Assembly (NCBI RefSeq): GCF_025232395.1
Contig: NZ_CP065938.1
Location: forward strand, 124,001-188,000
Source: Taurinivorans muris
GTDB taxonomy: Bacteria; Desulfobacterota; Desulfovibrionia; Desulfovibrionales; Desulfovibrionaceae
Direction of reading: 5' to 3'
DNA: 64,000 nt
Made by a program: the position numbers and the translations under genes. The notes under the pieces were generated by a model. That model searched no databases and was not told the origin of the DNA. It worked only from the letters and a program-made list of their open reading frames with translations. Positions 43,069 through 52,864 of the stretch are shown in pieces. The number at the start of each line of letters is the position of its first letter. Within the stretch, counting starts at the first letter, position 1.

Positions 43069-46000
43069 ATGAAGTTTTTTACAGCCGGCGCCTTGTAAAA
43101 TGCTTCTTCCGCCCTGTTCGGGAATGACGTTTATTTGGGTGTTGATTCTTTCTTTTAAAAGCGGAATATGGGAAATGATGCCGATAAGCTTTCCTTCCTG
43201 CTGGATACTGGCAAGGGTTGAAAGGGCGGTATCAAGATTTTCCTCGTCAAGCGTTCCGAAACCTTCGTCAAGAAAAAGTGAATCCACCCGTACGTTTTTG
43301 CTTGCCATTTGAGCAAGTCCCAGTGCAAGGCTGAGGCTGACGATAAAGCTTTCGCCGCCTGAAAGATTTTGCACAGCCCTTATTTCGCCTCCCTGATAAT
43401 TGTCAAGCACATTTAAATTGAGAAGATTGTTTTTATCCTGAATGAGCAAATAGCGCTTTTGCAATAACTGCAATTTCATATTGGCATAATGCAAAACCTG
43501 TTCAAAAGTGATTGCTTGGGCTATTTGCCTGAATTTTTTGCCGTCAGCAGAACCGACAAGCGAATTTAAAGCATCCCATTTGGCTTGGATATGTTCCTGT
43601 TTTTTCAGTTTTTGGAGTTTTTCGTTGTATGTGTTTGCAATTTCTTGATTTTGTTTGAGTTTTCCTTGAATTTCACCAAGTTCCACAAGGCTTGCTTCTT
43701 GTTTTTCCCGAATGTTTTTTTCCTGTTCTTCCAATTCCTGTTTTGAGCCGGCTGTTAAATTTTTATTTTTAAGAGTCTGCAGCTCTTTTTCGCTTTCCGC
43801 AAGTTTGCTTTGGGTAAGTTTTATGTTTTGTTCCAATTCCTTAAAAATGTGCTGTAAGTGCTGCAATTCTTCTTTGGAGAGCTGCGCTTTTAAAAAATCT
43901 TCAACATCGGAAAATTCTTGCTCTTGCAGTTTTTGCAGAAATTCTTCCTTTAGCATGGAAACGTTTTTGCTTTTTTCCGCAAGAAATGCCTGCAGATGGT
44001 TGATTTGTTCCTTGCTTTGGGTCACTTCCTGATTTTGTTTATCCTTTTCTTGAAGGATTTTTTCTTTTTTTTCTTCAAGTTCATTGATTGATTTTAATAG
44101 TTTTTCTTCTTCGGTTTGAGGATTTTTTTGAGCAAAATCTTTTTCACGTTTTCTTTTAATGGAAGAATATGTGTTTTTTTCTGTCTGGAGCTGCCCGTTT
44201 TTGTATGTGAGATTGTTTTGTATGACTGCAAGCTGTGTTTGCAGGCTTGCCAGTTGTTTTTCATTTTCTTGCAATTTTTGTTCAATGTCTTGTTTTTGTT
44301 TGTTTTTCATGTCAAAATTTTTCAGATGTCCTTCCAGTATTTCGGTAATGTCCTGGTTTTTATTAGGGATAATTTCCGTGATATTGAAAGGTTTGACTTG
44401 CTGCAATAATGTCTCTTTTTCTTCATTGTACTGTTTTAAAAGTTCGTTCCGTTCTTTTTGAAATTCTTGTATCAGCTTTTCTTTATTCATAATTTGGCGG
44501 GCATTGTCTTGGATTGTTTGCCCGATGTTTTCAAACCGCTTATTGTTTTCTGCTAAAAGAAGGTCTATTTTATCTTGTTCCTGTTTTAATTTTTCAATTT
44601 CCTCAATTTGGTGTTTCAGTTGTTTGATATCGATATCAATATCGGAATTGCCGGACGGAATTATGGCGTCCTTTTGCATAAAAGGATGGTGGATTGAACC
44701 GCACAGCGGACATTCCTCGCCTTCCCGCAATGTTTTTCTCTGTTCTTCAAGCGCTGAAATTTGCGCAAGCAGGAATTTTTTTTCTTCAAGAAAAGAAAGC
44801 GTTGTTTTTAATTCTTGCAGGGAATTTTCTTTCAACAGCGTTTCAATTTGTCCGGTTATTTGTTTTTGTTGTTTTTGTTTAAGTTTTGTGTCGGCAATAA
44901 GTTCTTTTTGGCTTTGTTCTTGTTTTGCGTTGTTCGTTTTTTGGTGTTTTAATTCCTCTTCCTGTTCTGCGATTTTATTTTTTGTTTGTTTGCCGGATTC
45001 AATTATCGTATCTAGGTGTATTAAATTGTTTTTTATGGCGCTCAGTTCCTGTTTCAATGTTTCCAAGCACGTATTTGTCTGAAACCAGTTTGAAAGTTCG
45101 TCTTGTTCCTGCCGTATTGCTGCGTTTTTTTTGTCTATCTCTTGTATATCAGAGGCAATTTTTTGTTTTTCTTTTTCTGATTGTGCAATTTCCGTTGATT
45201 GCGCCTGAATGTTTTTATTGATATTTTCAAGTTCGATATCCAATTTTTTTATTTCCTCGAAAAGAGGGCGCAATTTCTCATAATTTATTTTTTCTTGCTG
45301 ACAGTTGTTGTGTATTTCTTCGATTTTTTGAATGAGAAGCTTTAATTGTGTTTCCTGCTTCGGCAGATTTTTTTCCAATTCGGTCAGGCTGGCTTGCGCG
45401 TTTTGGATTTCTTTTTCCTGCAAATTAAGGGCATGGTATTCCGGATAAAGTTTTTCCGCTTTTTCGGCTTTTATCAGCTGAATTGCTTTTTCTTCCGAAG
45501 CTTTTTTTTGTTCAAGAAAATTCTTGTGCTGATTTTTTGCCGTATCATTTTTTTCTTGCAGTTCCTGCATTTGATTATGCCAAAGAATGAATGCCCGGAT
45601 TTGGGACAGTTGTTGATTAATCGTTGCTAATTCTTGATTATGCGTTTCTTGCCGGTTTTTTAATTTTTCGATTTCCTCCGGAGGCAATAGCGAAGTATTG
45701 TTTGCTAAAAGGATTAAGCGTTCTTTTTTTTCTTTTTCTGATTTTGCACGCTGATATATTGTTTGGGAAATTTCCGAATAAATTTCCGTGCCTGTGATTT
45801 GTTCCAGGAGCATTGATTTTTCTTCGTCCCTCGCCTTTAAAAAACTGTCAAAAGCTCCTTGCGCCAATAGGATTGAACGGGTGAAACGGGGAAAATCCAT
45901 GCCCGTAATACGGATAATTTCTTCATTGATTTCCGTTTTTTTTCGGCAAATGATTGAATCAGGCTTTTCTTTGGCAATGCTTCTTTCGACATCCTGGAGT

Positions 46001-46323
46001 TTTCCGTTCGGATTGTTTTTTGCTTTTCTTTGTTCAAAACGGGCATAATATTGTATTCCTTTTGTTTCAAAATGCAAAAGGGAATAGCAGTCTGCCGTGT
46101 GCTTTGACATGACTTCATTGTTTGTTTGGGTGATTTTTCCGAGGCGTGGGGTTTGTCCGTAAAGGGCGAGGCAAACAGCGTCCAAAATGGTGGATTTTCC
46201 TGCTCCTGTCGGACCGGATAAGACAAACAATCCGTCATTCTGATAGGTTTTATCGGTAAAATCAATAAACCATTCGCCGTAAAGCGAGTTGAGATTTTTT
46301 AATTGTAAACTGAGTATCTTCAT
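43066..46323 (-). CDS. sbcC: Exonuclease subunit SbcC (Rad50-like ATPase)
   Basis: 1085 residues. Walker A GPTGAGKST is at 37-45, two long coiled-coil arms rich in Glu, Lys and Gln flank the zinc hook C538-P-L-C541, and the C-terminal half has the signature LSGGESFIVSLSLALGLAQ and Walker B LFLDEGFGTLDEE. With SbcD it cuts hairpins and protein-blocked DNA ends. The gene starts 3 bp after the sbcD stop. Confidence 0.96.
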   Translation of the reverse strand: MKILSLQLKNLNSLYGEWFIDFTDKTYQNDGLFVLSGPTGAGKSTILDAVCLALYGQTPRLGKITQTNNEVMSKHTADCYSLLHFETKGIQYYARFEQRKAKNNPNGKLQDVERSIAKEKPDSIICRKKTEINEEIIRITGMDFPRFTRSILLAQGAFDSFLKARDEEKSMLLEQITGTEIYSEISQTIYQRAKSEKEKKERLILLANNTSLLPPEEIEKLKNRQETHNQELATINQQLSQIRAFILWHNQMQELQEKNDTAKNQHKNFLEQKKASEEKAIQLIKAEKAEKLYPEYHALNLQEKEIQNAQASLTELEKNLPKQETQLKLLIQKIEEIHNNCQQEKINYEKLRPLFEEIKKLDIELENINKNIQAQSTEIAQSEKEKQKIASDIQEIDKKNAAIRQEQDELSNWFQTNTCLETLKQELSAIKNNLIHLDTIIESGKQTKNKIAEQEEELKHQKTNNAKQEQSQKELIADTKLKQKQQKQITGQIETLLKENSLQELKTTLSFLEEKKFLLAQISALEEQRKTLREGEECPLCGSIHHPFMQKDAIIPSGNSDIDIDIKQLKHQIEEIEKLKQEQDKIDLLLAENNKRFENIGQTIQDNARQIMNKEKLIQEFQKERNELLKQYNEEKETLLQQVKPFNITEIIPNKNQDITEILEGHLKNFDMKNKQKQDIEQKLQENEKQLASLQTQLAVIQNNLTYKNGQLQTEKNTYSSIKRKREKDFAQKNPQTEEEKLLKSINELEEKKEKILQEKDKQNQEVTQSKEQINHLQAFLAEKSKNVSMLKEEFLQKLQEQEFSDVEDFLKAQLSKEELQHLQHIFKELEQNIKLTQSKLAESEKELQTLKNKNLTAGSKQELEEQEKNIREKQEASLVELGEIQGKLKQNQEIANTYNEKLQKLKKQEHIQAKWDALNSLVGSADGKKFRQIAQAITFEQVLHYANMKLQLLQKRYLLIQDKNNLLNLNVLDNYQGGEIRAVQNLSGGESFIVSLSLALGLAQMASKNVRVDSLFLDEGFGTLDEENLDTALSTLASIQQEGKLIGIISHIPLLKERINTQINVIPEQGGRSILQGAGCKKLH

Positions 46324-46326
46324 AAT

Positions 46327-47529
46327 TTATTCGTTTATGTCTTTTTCCGCCAAGGCGGTTAAAATTTCATGATAGCAAGCGAGCAGTTCTTGTTTTTCTT
46401 CATCCGGATAGGATGTTTTTTCTAAAATTCTGTCGAATATTTTTTGCGGGTCGAGGTCTTCAAGGTTTTCTTCCGACAGCGTATCATTGATATAGTAATC
46501 AATAATATTTTGATTTTTGAATTTGAGAATTTCAATTTTGCTGTCGGCGGTCAATGCGAAAAGCATATCTTTTAAATTGAATTTATCCTCGCCGCTGTAT
46601 TCGACTTCAAGCCATACGGATTGACCGAGGGCTTTCAGTTTTTCAATTTCCTGCCGTATTGCGGAAAAGTTTCCGCAAATTTTGCGGGTTATTTGAAATT
46701 CCGGAATTTCTATTTCCTGTACGGATAAAGAATTTTCCGTGTCAAGAACGAGCATTTTTTTCTTGTTGCTTTTTTCTGCGAAACTCATGGCGAGGGGAGA
46801 GCCGGAGTAACGGATATGTTCGGTTTTGGCGATTTTTTGCGCTGAATGGATATGACCGAGGGCGGCATAATTAATTTCTTTTGGAAAAATATCGGCAGAA
46901 ATTTTGGCGAGGGAGCCGATGTAAAGTTCCCGCTCCCCTTCTTCCTCAAGCTGGGAGCCTGCGATATAGAGGTGTCCCATGGCGAGGAGCGGACTGTTTG
47001 CCTGTTTTTGTTTCAGGGCGATTTCTGTAAGATTTTTGTAATGTTCGGCAATGGACCGAACGATTTTTTCCGCTCTTGTTTCATAATTTTCCGTAATCGC
47101 TATGCCCTGCAAATCGCGTTCACGCAAATAAGGAACGGCAAGAATGATTATTTCTTCGCCGTTATGTCGGATGGGAATAATTTCATCATGGATGTTTTCC
47201 GGCATAGCCCCTATGACATGGATGTTGAGGGATTTTAAAAGCGCCTGCGGGGCATTTAAAAAACTTGGGGAGTCGTGGTTTCCGCCGGTAATGACAACAT
47301 GTTTGCAGGAAGTGCCGCGTAAATCAATTAAAAAGGAATAATAAAGGTGCTGGGCTGAGTTGTTGGGAAGGGCTGTATCGAAAATGTCGCCTGCGATAAG
47401 CAGTACGTCGATTTGTTCTTTTTGAATCAATGCAAGCAGCCATGCAAAAAAAGCCGCATATTCCTCATTTCTTTTTTTGCCGTAAAACGTGCTGCCGATG
47501 TGCCAGTCGGAGGTATGCAATATTTTCAT
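46327..47529 (-). CDS. sbcD: Exonuclease subunit SbcD (Mre11-like nuclease)
   Basis: 400 residues with the metallophosphoesterase series: MKILHTSDWHIG (D8, H10), LLIAGDIFDTALP, ITGGNHDSP, MGHLY and LGHIHSAQ. The C-terminal cap domain contacts SbcC. First gene of the sbcDC pair; divergent from a GntR-type regulator. Confidence 0.96.
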   Translation of the reverse strand: MKILHTSDWHIGSTFYGKKRNEEYAAFFAWLLALIQKEQIDVLLIAGDIFDTALPNNSAQHLYYSFLIDLRGTSCKHVVITGGNHDSPSFLNAPQALLKSLNIHVIGAMPENIHDEIIPIRHNGEEIIILAVPYLRERDLQGIAITENYETRAEKIVRSIAEHYKNLTEIALKQKQANSPLLAMGHLYIAGSQLEEEGERELYIGSLAKISADIFPKEINYAALGHIHSAQKIAKTEHIRYSGSPLAMSFAEKSNKKKMLVLDTENSLSVQEIEIPEFQITRKICGNFSAIRQEIEKLKALGQSVWLEVEYSGEDKFNLKDMLFALTADSKIEILKFKNQNIIDYYINDTLSEENLEDLDPQKIFDRILEKTSYPDEEKQELLACYHEILTALAEKDINE

Positions 47530-47616
47530 AAAGAAGTCCCAAAAATTTTTTCCAATATACTGGAAAGATGGTCGGGAGGCAATTTATTTCAATGAATAAA
47601 TAATAATTTTGTTTGA

Positions 47617-47645
47617 TTGACAAGAATTGAATGAAAAGGTACTCT
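47617..47645 (+). promoter_or_regulatory. Sigma-70 promoter of the GntR-type regulator gene
   Basis: TTGACA (47617-47622), 17-bp spacer, TACTCT (47640-47645). Confidence 0.5.
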
Positions 47646-47682
47646 TATACAGTAACGCTTAGATTATGGGAAGTAGGCTTTC

Positions 47683-48348
47683 ATGGGTAATGTGAAAGAA
47701 AAATTAAATGCGGAAGAGAGGGCATATCGTTTATTGACGGAAACTATCAAACAATCGTATAAGCCCGGTGATTTTATTTTGGAAAGCTCGTTAGCTATCG
47801 ACTTTGGCATGAGCAGAACGCCTATAAGCATTGCTTTAAACCGTCTTGTTTCTGAAGGAATTTTGAAAAAAGTTCCTAAAAAAGGCAGTTATATTCCTTT
47901 GCTTGAACATGATGACGCGCATAATGTTTTCAGCATACGCAAGTTATTGGAAGTGGAAGCTTTGAGGATTGTTACGGAACGCAATGATTATTATGTTCTT
48001 TCCGTTATGAACAGAATGCTGGAAGATTCTGTCATGGCGCTGCGTTATGACGATATTAAGAAATTTGTTGAAATTGATGAAGCGTTTCATTTATTTATTG
48101 TGAAAATGGCGTACAATACCTATTTGCTTGAAGCGTGGAAAAGAATTTTTTTACGCTGCAATATTTATACGAGATATTACAATTCTTATCAAAGCTGTGA
48201 AGATGTGCAGGAAAACATGGTGTTATCCGACCACCAAGATATTTATTACGCGATGCAAAACGGGGAAGTGAAGCACGCAACAGAATTGCTTGGCAAGCAC
48301 ATTGACAAGGTTTATGAAGACTTGTGCAGAAAAATGAAATTGGAATAA
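47683..48348 (+). CDS. GntR-family (FadR/FCD) transcriptional regulator
   Basis: 221 residues. An N-terminal winged HTH (about 5-75; AYRLLTETIKQSYKPGDFI, MSRTPISIALNRLVSEGIL, KKGSYI) precedes an FCD ligand domain with an acidic/His set (DEAFHLF, SDHQDIY, LGKHID) like the metal-binding pocket of that family. FCD regulators usually sense organic acids. No catabolic gene adjoins it, so its target is unknown; divergent sbcDC is an unlikely target. Confidence 0.9.
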   Translation: MGNVKEKLNAEERAYRLLTETIKQSYKPGDFILESSLAIDFGMSRTPISIALNRLVSEGILKKVPKKGSYIPLLEHDDAHNVFSIRKLLEVEALRIVTERNDYYVLSVMNRMLEDSVMALRYDDIKKFVEIDEAFHLFIVKMAYNTYLLEAWKRIFLRCNIYTRYYNSYQSCEDVQENMVLSDHQDIYYAMQNGEVKHATELLGKHIDKVYEDLCRKMKLE

Positions 48349-48403
48349 GGTTTGATAAGAAATTTTTTCAGCGTATTGTATACGGCAAAAAATTTTTATT
48401 TCA

Positions 48404-48988
48404 TCAAATTTGTATTTTTTGTATTCCTTCTTCCGTTACAAGGTATTGTACCGGCAAATCCCACGGGTCAGCGGGGATTTCATTTGAGAGAAGAGCCGTA
48501 AAAGTAATGCCGAAACTGCCGGCTTGCGGAATTTTTGCTAAAAACCTGTCGTAAAATCCTTGTCCGTATCCCAAACGGCAGCCTTTTGGAGAGTAGGAAA
48601 GGGCGGGTACAAGAATAAGCGTGTCAGGGCTGTTGAGTGTGTCTTCACTGCAAATAGGGCATGATTTTTTGGGTTCCAAAATACCATAGGCGCCTTTTTC
48701 AAGTTCTGAAAAATTATTGCACAGATAAAAATGCATGATCCCTTTTTGCGTTTTTGAACAGCGGGGATAATAAACGGCTTTATTTTGTTCCCATGCTGTT
48801 TGGCTTATTGAATTCACATCGATTTCGCTTTTTGCCGGGGCATAGGTGCAAATGTTTTTTGCAGAAAGAAAAAGCGGATGTTTTAAAACATGATTTTGTA
48901 CTTTTAAACATAATTCATTGAAATTATTATTTTTATATAAAGTACTTCTCTGCTCGTCCATATGTTTCCTTAATGTGTTTTTATCCAT
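48404..48988 (-). CDS. 5-formyltetrahydrofolate cyclo-ligase family protein
   Basis: 194 residues with the family signature LVPALSYSPKGCRLGYGQGFYDRFL (about residues 125-150), K3/R7 in the N-terminal helix and an ending WDLPVQYLVTEEGI. It converts 5-formyl-THF to 5,10-methenyl-THF with ATP. A 6S RNA gene is often adjacent in other proteobacteria, but I see none here. Convergent with the GntR-type gene. Confidence 0.92.
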   Translation of the reverse strand: MDKNTLRKHMDEQRSTLYKNNNFNELCLKVQNHVLKHPLFLSAKNICTYAPAKSEIDVNSISQTAWEQNKAVYYPRCSKTQKGIMHFYLCNNFSELEKGAYGILEPKKSCPICSEDTLNSPDTLILVPALSYSPKGCRLGYGQGFYDRFLAKIPQAGSFGITFTALLSNEIPADPWDLPVQYLVTEEGIQKIQI

Positions 48989-49123
48989 ATCGCCTCTAAA
49001 AATTTTATATTATTTATTTTTTTCTTGAAAAAAAAATGAATTTTTATTATTACTTTTCTAACAAATGAATATACTGTATCGTTTTTTTTGTAAATATCCA
49101 GTTTGTATGCGGGAATTGAGGAT

Positions 49124-49792
49124 ATGGGGATTGCGGAATTTCCTTTTTGGATTTTTTTAGGTGATATTCACGGCGAAATACGAACTATTCCTCGGATAAA
49201 AGATGTTCAAAAAGCGCAAGGTATTGTTGTTACTGGCGATATCGGAAAAAACGGTACGCTGGGCGACGCAAAAAAAGTGATGCAGGCGCTTGAAGCATGC
49301 AATAGGAAAATTTATGCCCAAATAGGAAATATGGATACGGCGCAGGTTGACGGATATTTATCGGAAAGGCGAATAAATTTGCATAAGCGGCATATTGAAA
49401 CGAACACGATTTTGCTTTTGGGAATGGGCGGTTCTTTGCCGACGCCTTTTTCCACTTCTTCAGAATTTGCTGAAGAATTTTATGAAGAAAATTTGAAAAA
49501 ATTCGCAATGCTTCCCAAAAAGGCGTTAACAGTTTTCATCAGCCATAATCCGCCTTATGGAACGGAATGTGACAGACTGAAAAACGGAAAGCATGTCGGG
49601 AGCAAGGCAATTTTAAAATTTATACAAGATTATCAGCCGGATTTTTGTATTTGCGGGCACATTCACGAAAGCCGCGCAAAAGATACCATAGGCAAGACAA
49701 CGGTTTTTAATCTTGGGGCTTTTGCGTCGGGTTGTTATGGGAAATTAGTGCTTTCCGAAACGCCTGAAATGGAATTATGTACAATCAATTAG
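49124..49792 (+). CDS. Calcineurin-like metallophosphoesterase (YfcE-like)
   Basis: 222 residues from ATG 49124; an in-frame TTG at 49103 would add seven. Metal motifs appear in order: LGDIHGE, VVTGDIGKNG, IGNMDTA (Asp replaces the usual His of GNHD), FISHNPPYG and CGHIHESR. The missing GNH(D/E) histidine is also seen in YfcE and archaeal relatives. The protein may hydrolyse a small phosphodiester or be a nuclease; its substrate is unknown. Its end nearly touches the RNase E/G gene. Confidence 0.85.
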   Translation: MGIAEFPFWIFLGDIHGEIRTIPRIKDVQKAQGIVVTGDIGKNGTLGDAKKVMQALEACNRKIYAQIGNMDTAQVDGYLSERRINLHKRHIETNTILLLGMGGSLPTPFSTSSEFAEEFYEENLKKFAMLPKKALTVFISHNPPYGTECDRLKNGKHVGSKAILKFIQDYQPDFCICGHIHESRAKDTIGKTTVFNLGAFASGCYGKLVLSETPEMELCTIN

Positions 49793-49800
49793 GATTTTTT

Positions 49801-52257
49801 ATGGAAGAAACAGAAAAAAAGAAGAAAGGAAGACCCAGAAAGCAAGCCGCTGTAACGGAAAATAATCAGGAAACAAGCCCAAAAGAGGGTGAGGCGAAGT
49901 TTGAGCCGCAAGCTTTGGATAGCGAAACGCCCAAAAAATCACGCCGCGGGCGCCCAAGAAAAACAAAAATCCCGGCACCGGAAGAAAGCGCTCAAGAAAC
50001 ATCGCCTGAACATTCTGCTTCTGATAATTCCGCACTTGGGGCTGACAAGAAAAAAAGCGGAACAGGAAAAACGGCTGCCCCTGCCCGTGGAAAAGCGGCA
50101 AAACCCCGCGGGCGCAAAACCGATACCGTTCAAGCAGTAAAAGAAGTTCCTCCCGCAATAACTTCGCAGGAACGCAAAGCCATCGCTTCAGCCGCTCAGG
50201 ACCGTAAAGCTCTTTTGGCGGGCAATTCAAAAGAATTGCCTTATGATGAACCCTCCCGAAATCTTCCCGCGGAACAAAGCGTAAAAGATATCGCTCTTGT
50301 CGGTTCAAAGGATATGCTTGTTTATGAGCAAGGGCAAATGGTTCCTGTTGAAGAAAAAAGTGAGAATAAGAAAGCCGCAGCTTCCAGGAAACGCGGCCGT
50401 AAAGGCAAGAATGCGTCAGAAAATAAAGAAATCATCGCAGGCGAAGTTAATGAAAACGCAAAACCGGAAGAAAAAGACGTTGATTTTGTCGCAGGCGTGA
50501 ACGGTGTTGCCGAATACAACGGAACGGAAAGCTTAAGCGCTTGCGGTGAGCAGGCAGGTTTGGGAGTCTTGGGTGTTATTGAAGAAGCCCCTTATATCGA
50601 CGCCGTTCTGCCTCTTGTCAGCGATTCTGAAAAAAGCATAAAAAAGCCAAGAAAACGCGGCCGTAAAAAGAAAATTCAAAATGAGGCGGATTTAGTTCAG
50701 GAATTTGAAAATTTCCCTATTGTGGAAGACGGCGAAATCGCCCGCATCGAAGCTGAAGAAACGCTGCGCAAAGCGAAAAAAAATAAGAAAGAAACGGCAA
50801 AAGATAAGAAAGAGCATGTTCACAGGGTGCTTTATGTAAGCACCGTGCCCGACGAACAAGTCGAAGTTGTGATTACGGAAAACGGGGTTGTTTCCGAATA
50901 TTTCGTTGAAATGGCGCATCAGAGCAAAATCCGCGGAAATATTTATAAGGGCGTCATCAATAACGTGGATACGAACCTGCAAGCGGCTTTTGTCAATTTC
51001 GGCTGCGGTAAAAACGGCTTTTTGCAAATTGACGAGGTGCACCCCGAATATTATTTGTCTTTGCATCATGAAACCTCGGCTAAATATCCTCCCATTCAAA
51101 AAGTTTTGAAAGTCGGTCAAGAAGTTTTGGTGCAGGTGGTCAAAGAACCGAACGGTTCCAAAGGGGCTTTTTTAACCACATGGCTTTCCCTTGCGGGGCG
51201 TTTTCTCGTTTTAACTCCCGGGCAGGAACAAATCGGCGTTTCCCGCAAGGTTGAAGACAATGAAGAGCGTCAAAGACTGCGTATGCTGCTCAACGGTATT
51301 AAGCCCGGTGAAAATATGGGCGTGATTATCCGCACCGCGAGCGAGGGAGCGAGCAAGACGCATATTCATAAAGATTTGCAGCTGCTGAAACGCACATGGA
51401 AGACCATTCAAAAACAAGTCGTGAAATCACCTGCTCCGAGTTTGGTTTATCAGGAAGCGGATTTAGCCACCCGTGCGGTCCGTGATTATCTGAATGAAGA
51501 TATTGATGAGGTTTGGGTTGATTCCAAAGATGTGCAAAAAAGCGTCGGCGAACTGATAAAGGTCCTTTTCCCGAAAAATAAGGATATGCTGCATTTATAC
51601 GATGATAAGAGGCAAACGCTTTGGGAGCATTTCAATATCACCCGTCAGCTTGACGAAGTGACTAAACGGGAAGTCAATCTTCCTTCCGGCGGCCGTTTGG
51701 TTTTTGACCAAACGGAAGCGCTTATGGCGATAGATATCAACTCCGGAAAAAGCCAAGGCAAAAGTAATTTTGAAGCCATGGTTTACAGGACGAATATGGA
51801 GGCTGTGGAAGCCATAGCCAGACATTTGCGCCTTCGTGACATTGGCGGGCAGGTTGTTATCGATTTTATTGAAATGCGGGATAAAAACCATTGCCGCGAC
51901 GTGGAAAACGCGTTGCACGCCGCAATGAAACGCGACCGGGCAAGGCACGATATCGGAAAATTGAGCGGTTTCGGCTTGCTTGAACTCGTCCGGCAAAGAA
52001 CCGGGTCCAGTGTTATTTCCATAACCTCCGAACCATGTCCGCATTGTCGGGGAACGGGGTTTAGAAGAAACTTGGAGTGGCAGGCGCAGGGGGTTTTGCG
52101 TGATATCAGGAGCAAGCTGGCAGGAAAAAATGTGCCTGCAACGTATGTGCATCATGTGGAACAGGAAATCGCGTTTTATTTATTGAATAAAAAACGTGAC
52201 AGGCTGAGCGAACTTGAACATGAATTCAATGTGCGTATTGAAATTCATTTAAAATAA
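49801..52257 (+). CDS. RNase E/G family ribonuclease with a long basic N-terminal extension
   Basis: 818 residues from ATG 49801 (TTAGGA upstream; an earlier ATG at 49777 overlaps the previous gene). The first 340 residues are low-complexity, Lys/Ala/Glu-rich and contain five AT-hook-like patches (KGRPRK 9-14, RGRPRK 49-54, PRGRK 102-106, KRGRKGK 197-203, RKRGRKKK 284-291). The catalytic part follows: a 5' sensor/S1 region from about 376 (RGNIYKGVINNVDTNLQ), the DNase-I-like site with MAIDINSGKS (D near 644) and VVIDFIEMRD, and the zinc link CPHCRGTG near 746. The usual C-terminal scaffold of RNase E is absent. Confidence 0.93.
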   Translation: MEETEKKKKGRPRKQAAVTENNQETSPKEGEAKFEPQALDSETPKKSRRGRPRKTKIPAPEESAQETSPEHSASDNSALGADKKKSGTGKTAAPARGKAAKPRGRKTDTVQAVKEVPPAITSQERKAIASAAQDRKALLAGNSKELPYDEPSRNLPAEQSVKDIALVGSKDMLVYEQGQMVPVEEKSENKKAAASRKRGRKGKNASENKEIIAGEVNENAKPEEKDVDFVAGVNGVAEYNGTESLSACGEQAGLGVLGVIEEAPYIDAVLPLVSDSEKSIKKPRKRGRKKKIQNEADLVQEFENFPIVEDGEIARIEAEETLRKAKKNKKETAKDKKEHVHRVLYVSTVPDEQVEVVITENGVVSEYFVEMAHQSKIRGNIYKGVINNVDTNLQAAFVNFGCGKNGFLQIDEVHPEYYLSLHHETSAKYPPIQKVLKVGQEVLVQVVKEPNGSKGAFLTTWLSLAGRFLVLTPGQEQIGVSRKVEDNEERQRLRMLLNGIKPGENMGVIIRTASEGASKTHIHKDLQLLKRTWKTIQKQVVKSPAPSLVYQEADLATRAVRDYLNEDIDEVWVDSKDVQKSVGELIKVLFPKNKDMLHLYDDKRQTLWEHFNITRQLDEVTKREVNLPSGGRLVFDQTEALMAIDINSGKSQGKSNFEAMVYRTNMEAVEAIARHLRLRDIGGQVVIDFIEMRDKNHCRDVENALHAAMKRDRARHDIGKLSGFGLLELVRQRTGSSVISITSEPCPHCRGTGFRRNLEWQAQGVLRDIRSKLAGKNVPATYVHHVEQEIAFYLLNKKRDRLSELEHEFNVRIEIHLK

Positions 52258-52288
52258 TATGTTGTCATAATAAATATGAGTAAGAATA

Positions 52289-52318
52289 AAAACCATCCGC
52301 TCAGCGGGTGGTTTTTTC
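52289..52318 (+). terminator. Rho-independent terminator of the RNase E/G gene
   Basis: AACCATCCGC pairs with GCGGGTGGTT around TCA, then TTTT. Confidence 0.85.
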
Positions 52319-52836
52319 CGCTCTATAAGGGCAAATTGCCGGTTTGTGTTTCAAGACGTTTTAAATTATTTGCCGGTCGCATTTCATTCATCATCTTTTT
52401 ACAATGTGCAAATTTTCATTATCATCTGTTATGTTATTTTCCAAAATGCATAACACATCTTTTTTTATTGCTTATTTCTTTAGCTTCATTGATAGTTTCT
52501 TATGAATTTCCGATTGTTAAGCTCTTATGGTATCAACAGTTTTGGCATATATGGGATAAATTTCATCGGGTTTGTATTTGAAACTATTTTATTCCTTAGT
52601 TGTTGGTTCTTTCTGTTTTGGGAGATCAAGCATGGTATAGCTTGCTTTAAGGCGTTTTAAAAATATGTTTGTTCGCCGCATTCTATCTGCAAGCTGTTAT
52701 GAGGCGGCTTACCTTGTTTTATTTATTCGTACCACGCGTAAACAGGGGGTGGTATTCTTCGGGCGGATGGCGGTCTTATTTTATTTTCATTCAATTGATT
52801 TTGAATGTGAGCCCTGTTGCCGCCGCTTTAACACAA
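52319..52836. other. AT-rich gap without a supported gene
   Basis: About 520 bp with no ribosome-site-backed open frame and no tRNA-like fold. The only structures noticed are an inverted repeat (TGTTATG/CATAACA near 52425-52455) and a more GC-rich stretch at 52670-52830. That stretch could be a decayed reading frame, but nothing in it is recognisable. Confidence 0.5.
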
Positions 52837-52864
52837 AAACAAAGTCTCCGGAGGGACTTTGTTT
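52837..52864 (-). terminator. Terminator of the zinc-ribbon membrane protein gene
   Basis: AAACAAAGTC (52837-52846) and GACTTTGTTT (52855-52864); read leftward the second arm runs into TTTTTG. It overlaps the stop codon. Confidence 0.7.

Noticed and set aside
49103-49123. TTG start adding seven residues to the phosphoesterase
   Set aside because: ATG 49124 fits the family N-terminus better. The GAGG before it is rather close, so the TTG remains possible but less likely.
52276-52581. Rightward 101-codon open frame after the RNase E/G gene
   Set aside because: It begins inside the terminator hairpin, is aromatic-rich and lacks a ribosome site; most likely chance.
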